A stretch of 64,000 nucleotides of DNA, taken from NCBI GenBank assembly GCA_011009095.1, contig VTPC01091250.1, positions 85,011-149,010 of the forward strand, in the 5' to 3' direction. The notes under the pieces were generated by a model. It did no database searches and was not told the DNA's origin. It was given only the letters and a program-made list of their open reading frames with translations. The stretch is from Ignelater luminosus. Lineage: Eukaryota > Arthropoda > Insecta > Coleoptera > Elateridae. Positions 39,001-51,115 of the stretch are shown piece after piece (within the stretch, counting starts at the first letter, position 1; the number at the start of each line of letters is the position of its first letter). The translations under genes were made by a program, and so were the position numbers.

Positions 39001-40429
39001 GTAAGTTGATCGTATTGGTGCTCCCCCCCTCAGTACATACGGACCTATTGTACTCGGTGTGTTATGTTGCTCTGTGTTTTTATAACAATATGCTTGTGTA
39101 ATGTGTACATTCCTTAAATAGGCTGCATCTTTGTTGCTTTATAACTTGCTTTGTGCATGACCAATAGCTATTATGCGATATATTTCTCTAGCAGATTCTT
39201 ACCAAATATAAATACCTTGTATAGTATATTAGATTTTAATATTTTAGCAAGTGTAAAAGATGTCGTAAAGTTTTGTATCATTGCATTTAACTGTACAGTC
39301 ACAAGAAAGCGAGACTGTTTCATATTGAAGCAGTTTCTATTTCAAATTACTGTTTTGCTGCAATTTTTCTGTATTCTGCATAAGTATACACTACACTAAT
39401 GAGCTGCGTTTTCTTTGTAATTATGGTTCACGGTGGTGCATGTATTTAATTAATTTCATGCTCATAATTATTCTAGCTGCTTTGTAATAAATAACAGATA
39501 CACAAGAAAACATTTGTGTATTGGATATGCTTTTTGCTAACAATAAATTGCATATCATATAATATTTTTATAGCTTAGCTTTTTTGTATACTCATTCACA
39601 AAATTTACATGTACATCTTTTAATTTTTCAATTTTGCAAAATGTTGCACATGCATGTAAAATGAGGGAGACCATACGATTGATTCTTGCCGAGGGGCTGT
39701 TTCAATAAAACATTTTATGTGTTGTTATTGACGTAATTGAAACTTATATTTAATAAATGTTTGAAATAAAATATTCCTCTATTTAATATTTAATAATTAT
39801 GTGATGTTTACTTATTTACCAACCAATGGGTGCATAAATAGGTAAATATGTGACGTTATAAAATAAATATTATTTTAGATTGTATTTTAACCAACACTTA
39901 TGTCTTTTAAACTAGAAAATTGGCATGTATTAAGAACAATAGATTTTAACTTTTTAAAGTAGACCTTCTATAAAAAATAAATTGAATTATAACATATTCG
40001 CCAATATTTAATACAGTACAGATTGCTTTGTGTTTTTACTATAGTGATGATACATAAGAATTGTAGTGCATAAATGCTAGTAACACATTTAACACATACT
40101 GTTGAGTTATAATAAGAATGGATCTTCTCATTTGTTTTCTTAACAAATAGATTGTACAGTTTACTTAAATTGTTTTCTAGAATGAATCCACAATTTTGAA
40201 ATTTAATAAACTATGACATAAATGCGTTTTTGTTTTTAACCTACATTTTATTTTCTAAGTTATTCAAAAACATTAATGTTAGATGTGTGTTTTAAAAATT
40301 TATTTTTACCTGTGTCACTATAAAATGCTCAGAAAATGAAGCATTGTAGTGTAATAATTATGCAGGAACAGAAATAAATAAGTGCATTGTTATGAAAAAA
40401 CAAATGGGATCTTTTTATATTTGTTACAG
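39001..40429 (+). other. mub intron 5; nothing recognised
   Basis: AT-rich with no transposon ends that I can pair. The 82-codon ORF at 39151-39399 is a chance frame. Confidence 0.6.
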
Positions 40430-40523
40430 ATTGGTGCTCTTGGTAAAAATCCTCTTGCAGGGTTAGCTGCTTTAGGTTTAGGAGGTTTAACACCAGCCAA
40501 TACGGGAGGATTAAATCCTGCAG
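40430..40523 (+). CDS. mub: mub coding exon 6 (Gly/Leu-rich linker)
   Basis: A 94-base exon encodes IGALGKNPLAGLAALGLGG followed by LTPANTGGLNPAG. It is low-complexity linker between KH2 and KH3. The acceptor is ATTTGTTACAG and the donor after CCTGCAG is GTAAAC. It starts in phase 0 and leaves one base (G), completed by CA of the next exon to give alanine. Intron 6 is only 71 bases, the shortest in the gene. Confidence 0.85.
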
Positions 40524-40594
40524 GTAAACCGAGTGACTATTCTTAATATTGGTTTATGCTTTGAAACCATTTATAAAATATAATTATTTTATAG

Positions 40595-40871
40595 CATTGG
40601 CAGCTTTAGCTGGCTCACAATTACGAACCTCAAATTCTCGAAATCAGCAAAATTCAAATACACAAACTCATGAAATGACAGTACCAAATGAATTGATTGG
40701 TTGCATCATTGGTAAAGGTGGTACCAAAATAGCAGAAATTCGTCAAATTTCTGGAGCGATGATTCGTATTTCAAATTGTGATGATCGTGAAAATGGTGTA
40801 ACTGATCGTACAATTACAATTTCGGGGAATCCAGATTCAGTGGCACTGGCACAGTACCTTATTAATATGAG
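40595..40871 (+). CDS. mub: mub coding exon 7 (KH3)
   Basis: This exon encodes ALAALAGSQL, an Asn/Gln/Ser-rich spacer, then KH3. KH3 starts near HEMTVPNELIG, has the loop GCIIGKGGTK, and ends ALAQYLINM. It is at about residues 323-390 in the long form and 271-338 in the short one. The donor is AG|GTAAGT, leaving two bases (AG) for the next exon. Splicing to 47708 gives Ser and to 54032 gives Arg. If the donor is not used, the frame reads AGG TAA and stops at once after KH3. Confidence 0.92.
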
Positions 40872-41353
40872 GTAAGTTGTTATTTCTTGGTTGTATTATT
40901 AGATTTTTATTTATTAGATTATTATGTATAAAAATATGGTGAGCATGGAAAAGCCTAATGGTTATATTTTTCCCATTTTATAATTTATTTCATAATTGTA
41001 GAAATATATTAGGTTTATTATACAGTTGTTCCTTTGTCTTGAAGTATATGAATTAAGAGTTTTCATGTATTGATTTTGTTTTGTTTTTAAATAATGATTT
41101 TAATGTTATATAAAAGAAAAATTGGCATTATTTAAAACTTGTGAATCTATTGGAGTAGCTACTTTGTTTTTCATGAATAGAAGGAACAGATCGTTGATTT
41201 TTGTGATAAAGAAGGTACATTTCCAGAAAGGTTCCCTTTCATCAGAAAAATTAATATGGTAGTGTTTGCACTAAGAGCCGATTCAAGACCTCTAGTTTCT
41301 AAGCTTGGAACAAAAAAATGTTTGCAATAAAAATTCCTTATTCTGTATATTTA
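40872..41353 (+). other. mub intron 7, first part; nothing recognised
   Basis: The intron opens with the consensus donor GTAAGT. No gene or repeat is visible before the mariner insertion. Confidence 0.6.
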
Positions 41354-42534
41354 TTGAAGTATGAAACCGGAATTTCCCTATAGATGGTGCTCGCTATCAG
41401 TTTAAAGGTTGTAAGACCGCTTCTACAGCGCCATCTTCTTCCTCTAACAGCTGACGAAGTTTGTCAACGTACAATAACCTAAGTTTCATACATGTCGAGT
41501 TTTGTGCCCACGAACTATGATTTGCGGACAGCATTGGTTTTCTGCTATCATTTGAAGAAAACTGCTGCAGAATCGCATAGAATGCTTATCGAAGCATACA
41601 GTAAACATGCTCTTGGCAAACCTCAGTGCTTCAAGTGGTTTAAAAAATTTAAAAGTGGTGATTTTGACGTGAGAAACGAGGAGCATGGGAAACCACCGAA
41701 AAAGTTTGAAGACAAGGACTTGCAAGCCTTATTGGATGAAGACGATATTCAGACTCAACAAGAACTAGCGGAACAATTAAATGTGACGCAGAAAGCAGTA
41801 TCTCTTCGTCTGAAAGCTATGGGAAAGATTCAGAAAGTGGGAAAATGGGTCCCACATGAACTGAATGAAAGACAGCAAGAAAATCGAAAAACCACTTGTC
41901 AAATGCTGCTCGTCAGATATAAAAGAAAATCATTTCTCGTAAATCATGGGTGAATCCAGGCGAACCATCAACATCCACTGCAAGACCAAATCGTTTTGGA
42001 AAGAAGACACTGCTCTGCGTTTGGTGGGATCAAAAGGGTGTAATATATTATGAGCTACTAAAACCTGGTGAAACTGTTAACACTGATCGCTACCAACAAC
42101 AAATGATCGATTTGAATCGAGCAATACGTGAAAAATGACCAGAATATGCAAAAAGGCAACATAAAGTCATTTTGCTTCATGATAATGCCCCCTCACATAC
42201 AGCAAAACGGGTCACGGATACGTTCAATTGGGAAATACTAGCGCATGTGGCTTATTCTCCAGGCTTGGCTCCGTCCAATTACCATCTGTTCGCATTATTG
42301 GGACATGCACTTGCCAAACAACACTTCGATTCGTATGAAAATGTACGAAAATGGCTCGACAACTGGTTCGCTTCAAAGGAAGAATTGTTTTTTTGGCGTG
42401 GCATTCATAACCTACCGGAGAGGTGGCAAAAATGTATAAATTCCAATGGAGACTATTTTGAATAAAATATTTTTTATAATTTTCAAATAACAGACGTGTA
42501 ATTTTTACAAAACAATTCCGGTTTCATACTTCTA
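41354..42534 (+). mobile_element. Inactive mariner (DD34D-type) transposon
   Basis: Inverted ends TTGAAGTATGAAACCGGAAT (left) and, read from the other strand, TAGAAGTATGAAACCGGAAT (right) bound a 1.18-kb element with a broken mariner transposase on the plus strand. It is shorter than the usual 1.3 kb because of an internal deletion near 41940. A TA precedes the left end, but the right target is not exact. The copy sits in mub intron 7. Confidence 0.9.
41492..42465 (+). pseudogene. Mariner transposase, broken
   Basis: The N-terminus MSSFVPTNYDLRTALVFCYH carries the first helix-turn-helix, and a QELAEQLNVTQKAVSLRLK segment the second. Near 41940 a deletion joins RYKRKSFL to KSWVNPGEPSTS and shifts the frame. 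It removes the block that holds the first catalytic Asp (the DEKW region of relatives). A TGA at 42136-42138 follows IREK. The second Asp is present in LHDNAPSHTA. The third is Asn (LAPSNYHLF where relatives have SDYHLF). Three independent lesions make it non-functional. Confidence 0.9.
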
Positions 42535-42544
42535 CACCTGGTAT

Positions 42545-42747
42545 GTGCAGTTTTTGCAAAATAATGTTACAATTTAAATTAACGGATTAGTCAAATACTC
42601 ATGATCTGACCTATCATTAATCAGGCAAATATAGCGTCTAAGAGAATATAAAGAAATTTTGGACAATTAAACGAAATTAGACTTTGTGTATTTGAGTATT
42701 CCGTTAATTAAAATAATGAATTGCAACATTATGCAAAAAACTACAGG
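42545..42747. mobile_element. MITE, family A copy 2
   Basis: TGCAGTTTTTGCAAAATAAT on the left matches in inverted form ATTATGCAAAAAACTACA on the right. The inner parts (CCGTTAATTAAAATAATGAA) resemble the copy at 59765-59981. It lies about 10 bases right of the mariner end. Confidence 0.7.
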
Positions 42748-44145
42748 CATATTCTGACTTTATAATCTTTACTACATTACTCCTTTTACAACTGTCATTG
42801 TGCTTAATACTCTTCTAGAAACCACCAAAATATTAGTTGTAGTTTTTACACAGTTCTATAACATCAAACACAGTGTCAGTGAATGTACTGAAACTTTTAA
42901 TTGATTTTGAGTCAGGAAAAGATGTTTGTTGACCAATGTACTATTAGTTTCTTTTGAAATAGTTTGTTATGCAGATGCTGAGATTGAGTAGGATAGAGAG
43001 AACAGATTCTTTTTAGTGAATAAATTTCCAATGGTCAAAGCTGGTTTTTTTGATTGTAGTACATCAAACTCTAGGCATCTATGGTTGATCTTATTATAAC
43101 TTTTCTATTACCCAGTAGATTGTAGTATTACACAAACCAAAGAAACAAAATGTGCATAATTTTCTAAGATACCATCATGGCTTTACTTTACAGTATTCTA
43201 ATTCCCCAAAGGATCATTGTTACTTATACTGAAAAATGGCAATTTTGGATTTGTAGAACTAAGTGATGAAATCAAAACATTTTAATAACTTCCTTCTTAT
43301 TTTATTTTGTATATCACTTAACTAAAACTATCACAAAAGTAAATGTTCCTGATTATCCTTGGTACTTTTACATCAATATCCATTAAAAGAAAGTCATTGC
43401 TACTAGTTCATGAACTTTGACATACATTTAATTTAAAGGTCTAGGGTGATAGTCATATAGAGATGATCCCAAGTTCCTATTGGATGTTGCTCATTCCTTA
43501 TCTGGTTTCCAAGCTTGATTATCCATGCCAAGATTTTTCCTTTACTAAAGTTTTATAATTAAGTATAGGAAGCTTTATTACATTCTCTTATATAACATTA
43601 ATGTCATTATTTAAAGATTCGTCTTGTCAGTGTTATTTAGAATCCAGTAGACATTTGCTTTCATTTAGCCAAGTTATGGTCAGCAATTCTTTAAATAGCT
43701 GAAATGAAAATTTTAATATATTTAAAATTTTCTGTTTATTAACAAGACCTTGCCTACCTACAATTGCAAACATGATAATTAAAAACAATGTATATTTGCA
43801 TGCTGTATTGATATATGAAAATACAAGTTGTTGAAAGTGTTATGTACCATATATGCAGTGATATAAAATAGAATCACAGACTGCAAAAACTTATTTTTCC
43901 TAATTTACAGAAAATTTTGTAAAGGATTATTATTTTAAAGGTGTAGGATAAAAAAAAAGAACATAGTATGTAATGGGAAAATTTTTAAATCTCGTCTTGA
44001 TATATGATATGAAATTATGACTGTATGCAAAATTTCTCAAATATCGGATCACTTTGACTAAATCAGTATTTAAAATTTTGTTTTGTTCTCGTTTTTCTAT
44101 TATCTTTTTTAAGGTACAACAATTGTACCTTGCTGTCTATAGTTT
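42748..44145. other. mub intron 7; nothing recognised
   Basis: AT-rich. A short palindrome AAGGTACAA..TTGTACCTT lies at 44111-44131. No gene is seen. Confidence 0.5.
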
Positions 44146-44480
44146 AAAGAACCTGTTGCAAAGGGGTCAGCATACAAATTTTTAGAGATCATGACTACCG
44201 TTTCTTGGGCGCTTTCGATATAGCTTCGAAAGCTTTATCTACTGCAAAAGTATCATTAGTTTCTGTTTATCCGCTTTGGAATGGCGAGGGTTCAAACTTG
44301 TGACATCCCAGCCAGGCTTTCGGGATTTTGGGGCCGTTTTTGGGACATTCCTTTGTCTGTAAAGAGTAACAATGGTTAGAGCAATGGATAGAACTTTTGA
44401 AGCTGTATCGAATAAGCCCAGAAAAATGGGGGGTTATGACCCCTAGAAAATATGCCGACCTTTTCGCAACAGGTTCTTTT
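44146..44480. mobile_element. 335-bp MITE with about 25-bp inverted ends
   Basis: AAAGAACCTGTTGCAAAGGG (left) matches, inverted, AAAGAACCTGTTGCGAAAAG (right), followed on both sides by GTC and GCATA. The interior is moderately GC-rich (TTTCGGGATTTTGGGGCC) and unlike the surrounding intron. There is no coding capacity and the superfamily is unknown. Confidence 0.75.
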
Positions 44481-44634
44481 GTGCATATGAAAAAACTCGA
44501 CAAAGTGACTTAAAATTACCGGCCCAAAACTATAGATGGGTCACTAGGATGGCAATTCAACATTTCCTATGTATTTAACACGATAGCGTGGTTCATTGAG
44601 AAACTCACACTGTCTAAAGTAACAAAAACAAAAA

Positions 44635-46090
44635 TTATTGAGCGTACAACGAATTTTGGCAGTTAGAGCGGCGGCAGCATACAATACAGTATCTACGGAA
44701 GCAGTGTTAGTTCTTAGTTAGGTTACGCCAATAGATTTATTTTTAAAAGCAGAAGTAGATAAAAACAAAATTTTTAAGAATAGATCAGAGGGAATTTTAG
44801 AAACATTAGGTTTGGAAAGAAGGGAAATAGAAAGTAGAGTAAATATAGGCGATTTAGGACATCCGGCAGATATAGGTAAATTATTAGCTATTAGAGAGGC
44901 ATTAAAGTACATTAGGGAGAATAATTTCGCATTTAGGGAATGTACTTTAAATAGCGATAGCAGATCAGTTTTATTAGCGTTACAGGGAATGCGGCAACCA
45001 ACTAATTTACAGGCGGAAACGTGGAAAATATATAGGGAAGTGTTAGATACAGTAAGAATTAGATTTAGATGGATAAAAGCACATATAGGAGTGATAGGTA
45101 ACGAAAGGGCAGACGAGTTAGCTAAGCAAGCAGCTGCAGAAGTAGGAATTAGGGAAATATTTAATGTTGCCCCTAGATCATTAGTTAAAAGTAGGATTAG
45201 GCAAAATTTAAAAGATATTTGGAATGATAGATGGAAAAAGGCAACTACAGGTAGATTAACACAAAAATTTATTCCAAACATAGAATTAATGAGAAAAATT
45301 GGGAGATTAGACAAAGATGTAGTACAGCTGCTAACAGGACATGGGAATTTTAGATCTTATCTAGTTAAAATAGGTAAATTAAACGAGGACGAAATAGGAT
45401 GTACATGCGGAGAGGAAGAAGATACCGCGGAACACGTACTATTTTCATGTAGGTTAGAAAGAAGAGCTAGGGAAATAGGAAATAGAAACTTAATTAAAAT
45501 AGGTTATAGGTGGCCATCAAATATAAACGAGGTAGATTGTTTAAGTAGTAAACTCGAATGGTGGGAAGAATTAAAACGCTACGCGAAAAAGGTAGATAGA
45601 TTGAAGGCGCCGACGCGAATTTAAAATTTTTTAGGCATATGGGTTGGTAATTCTACTCCCCTCGAAACGCCCTAGTGCCGCCCCACCGACGAAGCCGGCC
45701 CACCACCGATGCTTAACTCTGCGGGCTTCGCCTCGAGAGGTTAACCTATGGAACTCGAACCCGCCACGGACCGCCTGCCTAGCAACCTCGCCCGAGTAAG
45801 AGCGCTGCCCGGAGCTTCCAAGGGAGCGGGGCTTCTGGCAACAATGGAGCTAGACGCCCTGTCCGTCGCATATTGGGCCGTCCGTCACGTAGATACGTCT
45901 CGTTGCCGGCTTCTGAGACGTTGGCTAGGTACCCTGACGAAGCAGCAATCCCGGACCGCTCGGGTTAGCTAGCGAAAGACGAGCGAAAAAATGTCGGGAG
46001 AGAGCAACCGGGAAAGAAGAAGAGACGACGCAAGCGGTGGAGAGGTGAAGGTCGGTTGGTTGGTGAACTCGGGGTGAAGGGGCCGGAGCG
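44635..46090 (+). mobile_element. 5'-truncated non-LTR retrotransposon (R1/LOA-like group)
   Basis: It starts with the last part of a reverse transcriptase (TTNFG then, out of frame, AVRAAAAYNTVSTEAVLVL and TPIDLFLKAE). It continues with the RNase H and zinc-binding tail as ORF 44812-45624, followed by a GC-rich tail, 45640-46090. Truncation at the 5' end is usual for LINEs. The tail is far more GC-rich than the ORF and the intron, so I take it as the element's own 3' UTR, though it could be separate. A poly(A) or simple-repeat end was not identified. Confidence 0.75.
44812..45624 (+). pseudogene. LINE RNase H and CCHC C-terminal domain
   Basis: This is a 270-codon open frame. Residues 25-110 match RNase H: LLAIREALKYI with the catalytic Glu, LNSDSRSVLLAL with the second Asp, and WIKAHIGVIGNERADELAKQ with the His and last Asp. 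The segment with the first Asp (a TDGS motif in relatives) is missing between GDLGHPA and DIGKLLAI, an internal deletion. Near residue 200, CTCGEEEDTAEHVLFSC is the C-C-H-C motif of R1-like ORF2 C-termini. Despite truncation the frame has no internal stop, suggesting a fairly young copy. The given start is only the first ATG of the open frame; it is not a native start. Confidence 0.82.
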
Positions 46091-47707
46091 TAAACAGGGG
46101 ATTCTTAAAGACGTATCTTGAAGTATCAAATAGGCAAAGAAGCAGTACGGTAGAGTGACCCTCTACGGCTCGGTGTGTCTTCTTTTATTAAATACGTAAA
46201 GATAGGGTCAGAGGGGAAAGGGGTTGGCGGGCTTATTTTTGACAAGCGGTTCAGGACTGCTTTGCGATGAACCAATTTAATTGAGCCCGTTTTATTTACA
46301 GCATGATTATTATATAGCATAGTAGAGAATGTAATGTCGACGAATTAACGTATGATGGAACGTTCTCTACGATGTATTGCGTTATCCTAATCGGATTTCG
46401 TATATTTTCCAAATTTACCTGTCTAAAGTCCTCAGGAACTGTGGTACATTTTCAATACCACGCCGTGCTCAACGTGTTAATAACATTTTGATCAATTATG
46501 CATATAGTGAAGTCAATCTGGGGACTCGCTGTATATTAGTCCGTCAGCAGCAACAAAAGTCATCTGTCTAATTTTTAATTTTCACAAAGTAAAATGAGAA
46601 AATGTAAATAATAAGGTTTTGGAAGATTGCAGTTGTTGCAACCCATATAGATTAATTAATTTTCAATATTGGCCCACTATACAAAAAGATTGCTCATCAC
46701 TTTATTAGGCTGAATATGAACTTCTTATTAAATTTAAAGATATTTTAATAGACATATATTAGAAAAAGAGAATAATTGCTTTCTGCAACCTTGTAGTACA
46801 AAACGAGCATCATCAGTGAATGCCATAGAAATTAATTTGTTTTAATAACTATGCTTATCAATGAAACAATTAATTTAAGAAATTTGATTTAAATGGTACA
46901 TATCACATTCATCTACTTTTATTTTCATTTGAGAATTTAAATAGACTAAGTTCATTTCATTTCTATCATATGAAAATTCTTGAAAAGATTATTTCAAAAT
47001 TTGTGTTGAATGGTACCTTTAACAGTCTGATAATCATCCACATTAAAAGAGTATTTTATAATACTAGTTTTATATACCATTTTATTATTTTATTCTTCTA
47101 CATAATTTTAAAAACTAATATTTTGTATTTGAAACATAACATTGAACTTAGTCCAGTATATTAGGAGTCATATCTTTGTTTTGTTCTTATTTATAACAAA
47201 CGTTTTATAATAATAATAATGATAATAATAGCAATGATGAAAAAATTGCACAAGACAAGATCTCTACTATCAAAATCGCCCAACAATCCTATATAATTTT
47301 GTATGTAATAAAGAAACAATTCAAAACTTGATATAGGCAAAAGACTTTTAAATTACTTTTATTTGTAGTTTAAAATTTTTTTGTTTCTTATCATTTGATG
47401 TGTTAATTATATCCTATCAATGATATGCATCCTAAATCCTGGTGGTGTCCAACAGGTACTTTGTTTATACATATTAATAGCACATCAACTGATCCAAGAC
47501 ACCCATCATAACAATTCAAAGCTTGCTGTCGAATTGAATCCATTTTCCTTTTGCCTAAAGTGGTAAATATAAAATGGATTTGATAACAATATATGCTTCC
47601 CAAATCATGTCCGACTCCAGCCGGTACTGCCCAAATAAATTTGTAATAACCTCCATACCATAGCTCACTGCAATCATTACAATCCTATTTTCTATGTGTT
47701 TCCCTAG
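46091..47707. other. mub intron 7, last part; possible transposase scraps
   Basis: An open frame at 46377-46571 has RYPNRISYIF and LRNCGTFSIPRRAQ. These recall the helix-turn-helix that starts many insect mariner-like proteins. A minus-strand FTDDARFVLQGC occurs near 46800. Both are weak. An (AAT)n-like run lies at 47208-47232. The acceptor for last exon A is at 47707. Confidence 0.35.
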
Positions 47708-48044
47708 TGTTGAGCTGCAGAAAGCTAACCTTGAGGCCCAAAACTCTCCTAGCACTGGCGGGTCCAGCCAGTCTTCCACTGCTGCCAATCCCCTGGCTAG
47801 TGCCATTCCTCTCGCCCAGCTTCTAGCTAAGCCAGGAGCACTTAATGCTCTGACCAGTCTCAGTGCATTAGGTGGCCTGACAGAGTTGCTGGGTGCACAG
47901 GGTGGTGCTCCCCCTGTTCAGACCACCGGCGTCCACCGCACCCACAAGAGCTACGCTCCTCGCCTTCGGTCTCCTGGAGGTGGTGGTGGCCCTTCAGAGG
48001 GCTCCAAACTCAAGAATGAACGCAACAAGTTTAATCCTTATTAA
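47708..48044 (+). CDS. mub: mub last exon A (long Ala/Ser/Pro-rich C-terminus)
   Basis: The acceptor GTGTTTCCCTAG leads to SVELQKANLEAQN, a conserved mub block. About 70 residues of low-complexity Ala, Ser, Leu and Gly follow, then a basic tail that ends NERNKFNPY before TAA at 48042-48044. This form yields proteins of 449 or 501 aa. The exon is GC-rich relative to its surroundings. Its 3' UTR probably ends near 48.65 kb. It is mutually exclusive with the exon at 54032, because each carries its own stop codon. Confidence 0.9.
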
Positions 48045-48660
48045 ACAGCCATATAATTATTAGATTTATTATATTGCGATCTTACATTATGTGTTAGTAA
48101 TTTTCTTTTTTTTAATTTACCATTTTAAGGTTATTTTTTATTTTATATCATATTATCTTCATACTTTGATTTTTACATTCAATGCATAATATCATGTGAT
48201 CTGTTAAGTTCAACAGTAGTTAATAGTTTTATTTTTTTTTTTCAGTGACTGTTTTTAAAAGTTGAAATTCTTACAATTATCTTTTTTTTACATTATTTAT
48301 TACCAAAAAATAGTGATAGGGTTTATTTAGATATATACATCTGCAGTAGTTTTGTACAAAATTATGATAATGCCTAATTATATTTATTAGGCAGCTTTTA
48401 ATTTTACATATCAAATGCATATTTTTGTTTTTGGCCATGCAATTTGTTATGACTAAAGTAAATATTAGATTTATGATTGTGTAAAAATATATTTCTAAAT
48501 TCTCAAGTTCATTATTAGTTTTTATTGATTGAAGAAACTTCTTTTTATTAGAAGTGTTATTAGTATATTTTAGGTATATTTACTGTCTACAGTTTACATT
48601 ATTAGTGTGCTCATTATATACCATGTACTCTATTAAAACTAATACATTAATGTGTGTAAA
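48045..48660 (+). other. mub: Probable 3' UTR of mub last exon A
   Basis: AT-rich sequence follows the stop at 48044. The best poly(A) signal seen is ATTAAA at 48632-48637, with TGTGTGT at 48651 as a plausible downstream GU element. The region contains no ORF. The end point is an inference from these signals only. Confidence 0.45.
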
Positions 48661-49680
48661 ATTTGATTTTTATTTTTAATCGGTTGTAGGAAAATTCTAT
48701 TAGAATCGTAAAATTTCTAACCTTTGAAAAAATAATTTAAATCATAGACACAAAATTAGAAACAAAAAAGGTGACAGCTAAATATAAAAAAAAATGTGAG
48801 AGTGAGTAACATGGTTTGCGTGCTCCATGTCCTATGCCTGCTACATTAACAGACCAGTGCCTTACCACTTATCCAGGCAAGAAGATCACAATCCTGGGAT
48901 CCCGGTAAGCTTAACCATCCACTAGTCCTACCATGGCCTATGTTTTTAGCGTATTCAAATATATTAATGTTAATAATATCATATTTGAATACGCTTAGCC
49001 CTGTTTTAGACCATTATTGCATTTCTTTTTATTTTATTTGTTTAGTATACAGTAAGTGCATCATTTCTGAAAAACAAAAATAGTAGGTTTAAATAACATG
49101 CTTTCAAAACATTTTTTGTTTATTGAAGAATATTTGTGAACATCTCAAATTTTTAAACTAGAAATACAATAATGGATAATTTTTTGTAGAATAAGTTAGT
49201 TTATTTTAATTCTTAACCTAAAATCATTACATTCCCTAGCCTTGAAGAAGTAAAATCAAATATCCAAATAAGCTTTTTTTTTATAGTTTGTTTTTTTTTC
49301 CTAACATTGTATTTTACTCCCTTTTTTTAACCTGTTTGAATTTTTCTGCATATAACGATGGTGCATTTAAAATTCCACATCTGCTTGTGTCCGCATTCTC
49401 CATCATTTTATCTTTGTGATGTGCACTTCCTTGAAACCAACTGACCGCTCCATAGCATCACCAAGAACCTTTTTTTTGAAATCTTAGTATGAATTTAGTA
49501 GTTAGGGATTTGAAAGATAAAAGGACTGAGAATACGGATATTGTTATATGTTTGGTTGTTTCTTTAGTTGTTCTTTGTGTATATTATGATGGCATTTCTT
49601 TTTGCACTTCAAATTGCAGATTGGCGAGGTGGATCTGAATTTTATTTTATATAAAAATACACTACATGGAAACAATAATA
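48661..49680. other. mub intron region; one perfect short palindrome
   Basis: GCGTATTCAAATAT (48949) is repeated exactly in inverted form (ATATTTGAATACGC, ending about 48996) around an 18-base loop. No gene is seen. Confidence 0.55.
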
Positions 49681-50269
49681 CGGGTGGTCCTGAAATAGTT
49701 GACCAAAGTATGAGATTGGCTTGAACTCACTATAGTGAAGAAAGTTCCTATAAACATATGTTCTAAAATGCACAACTTTCTAGATATAGAATATCAAAGT
49801 TGAACATTATCTGGTAGAAATATATAAATTAAAAATCTCTGGGTACCAAAGATTCTGTTTTACTCAAAAACGATGCATCCTACAAGAAAAGTAAAAGAGA
49901 AGCTTTCTCTGTTAAATTAGGCATAAATCTCAAAACCAGCAAAATTCTTGATTTTTCCAGTATTTCATATATTTTGCTCAAATATCTGTTTGCCCCATCC
50001 TTAATCTTCCCCTCTAGTGACGATAATCAAGATATGAATTTGTAGAATAGTTGATGCCTTATAGTAATAACTAGGGCTTGGATGTTTAAGCCATAAAAAT
50101 TGACTAAATATGCAAGCAAAAATAACCTTACAAACATGAAAATATGACCAATAAAATCCAAAATGTGATCTAAAAACATTACTCCTATTAAATATCACTA
50201 TTATACATTAAAAACTGTAAAAAAGTAACACACACTTGTCCTCGTACTTCTATTGTTTGAGCTTGTTTT

Positions 50270-51115
50270 GCTTATTGATCTATTTTGACTGCATTGTACT
50301 GAATGACGATGTGTTTCTTGAGGCTATCAAATGAAGATGATGGCCGATTGTTACTAAGTATCGCTTTGTAACTGGAGAAGCAGGACATTATAGGAGCATA
50401 TTAAATAAAGTTTTCTTTTTACATTTTCATGATTTTTCCACCTGCCTGTTCAATATTGAATTCGACATTCCTGACAATTGCCAGAGAGTCTTTGATGTCG
50501 AAATCAACACCTTCTAACCTAGTAATTGCATTTGATATACCGCCAAAGTTAGATTTAATGTATGCCAGCTTTCTTGATAGGCTACTAGAAAACAGCTTCT
50601 GTCTTGACAAAAGCTGCATCATCTTTACTGAAACCATTCACAATGTCTTTGATGACTGAATAGCTTGTACAATAATATACAACAGCATCAAACCCATGTT
50701 CCCCATCTGATAATGACCAGTAATGAGCTAAATTTTTGAATATGTCAACCCTCGGTGGAGCTTCTACAAAGATCTTTTTTTACATTACATCAGGAAGATT
50801 CTCACGAATTTCTTCCGCTCACTTATGAGCAAGGCACGTCACATGTATCATTTCATTCATTCAATTCATACCTTTAGCAACATTTACCATGTATGGCTCA
50901 GCATCGGTTATGAAAAGAAGAATGTTGTCCCACAACAGCTTCATAGCATTATCAAAAAAAATTGTGATATTTGAATGATCAGCTCGTTTCAAGATTTCAG
51001 TTGTCAGTAGGAAAGTTTTGCCGATGCGATCAGCGTGGAGTATTGCAATAATTGTATTGGCTACATATCTTCCTTCAACTTCTTTATCAATAGATACCCA
51101 TATCTTGTTATCGGC
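50270..51115 (-). pseudogene. hAT-type transposase relic
   Basis: The minus strand gives KIWVSIDKEVEGRYVANTII, ADRIGKTFLLTTEILKRADH and LLWDNILLFITDAEPYMVNV. After a damaged stretch come SVKMMQLLSRQKLFSSSLSR and GISNAITRLEG. The C-terminal dimerisation-like block is SCFSSYKAILSNNRPSSSFD then SLKKHIVIQYN. This matches a hAT-like protein group common in aphids and beetles. Frameshifts and stops are present near 50690-50880 and before 50420. The longest frame, 50637-50419, is only its middle. Confidence 0.75.

Noticed and set aside
44718..45314. 198-codon minus-strand ORF
   Set aside because: It is the antisense shadow of the LINE RNase H frame, which has recognisable catalytic motifs on the plus strand.
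45748..45972. 74-codon ORF in the GC-rich LINE tail
   Set aside because: GC-rich sequence has few stop codons by chance; I see no domain. It is treated as 3' UTR.
47208..47232. Possible CRISPR-like or functional repeat
   Set aside because: It is only an AAT/GAT simple repeat; no spaced repeat array exists anywhere in the window.
48830..48905. tRNA-like GGATAAGTGGTAAGGC on the minus strand
   Set aside because: An A-box-like stretch only; no B box or closing acceptor stem found.
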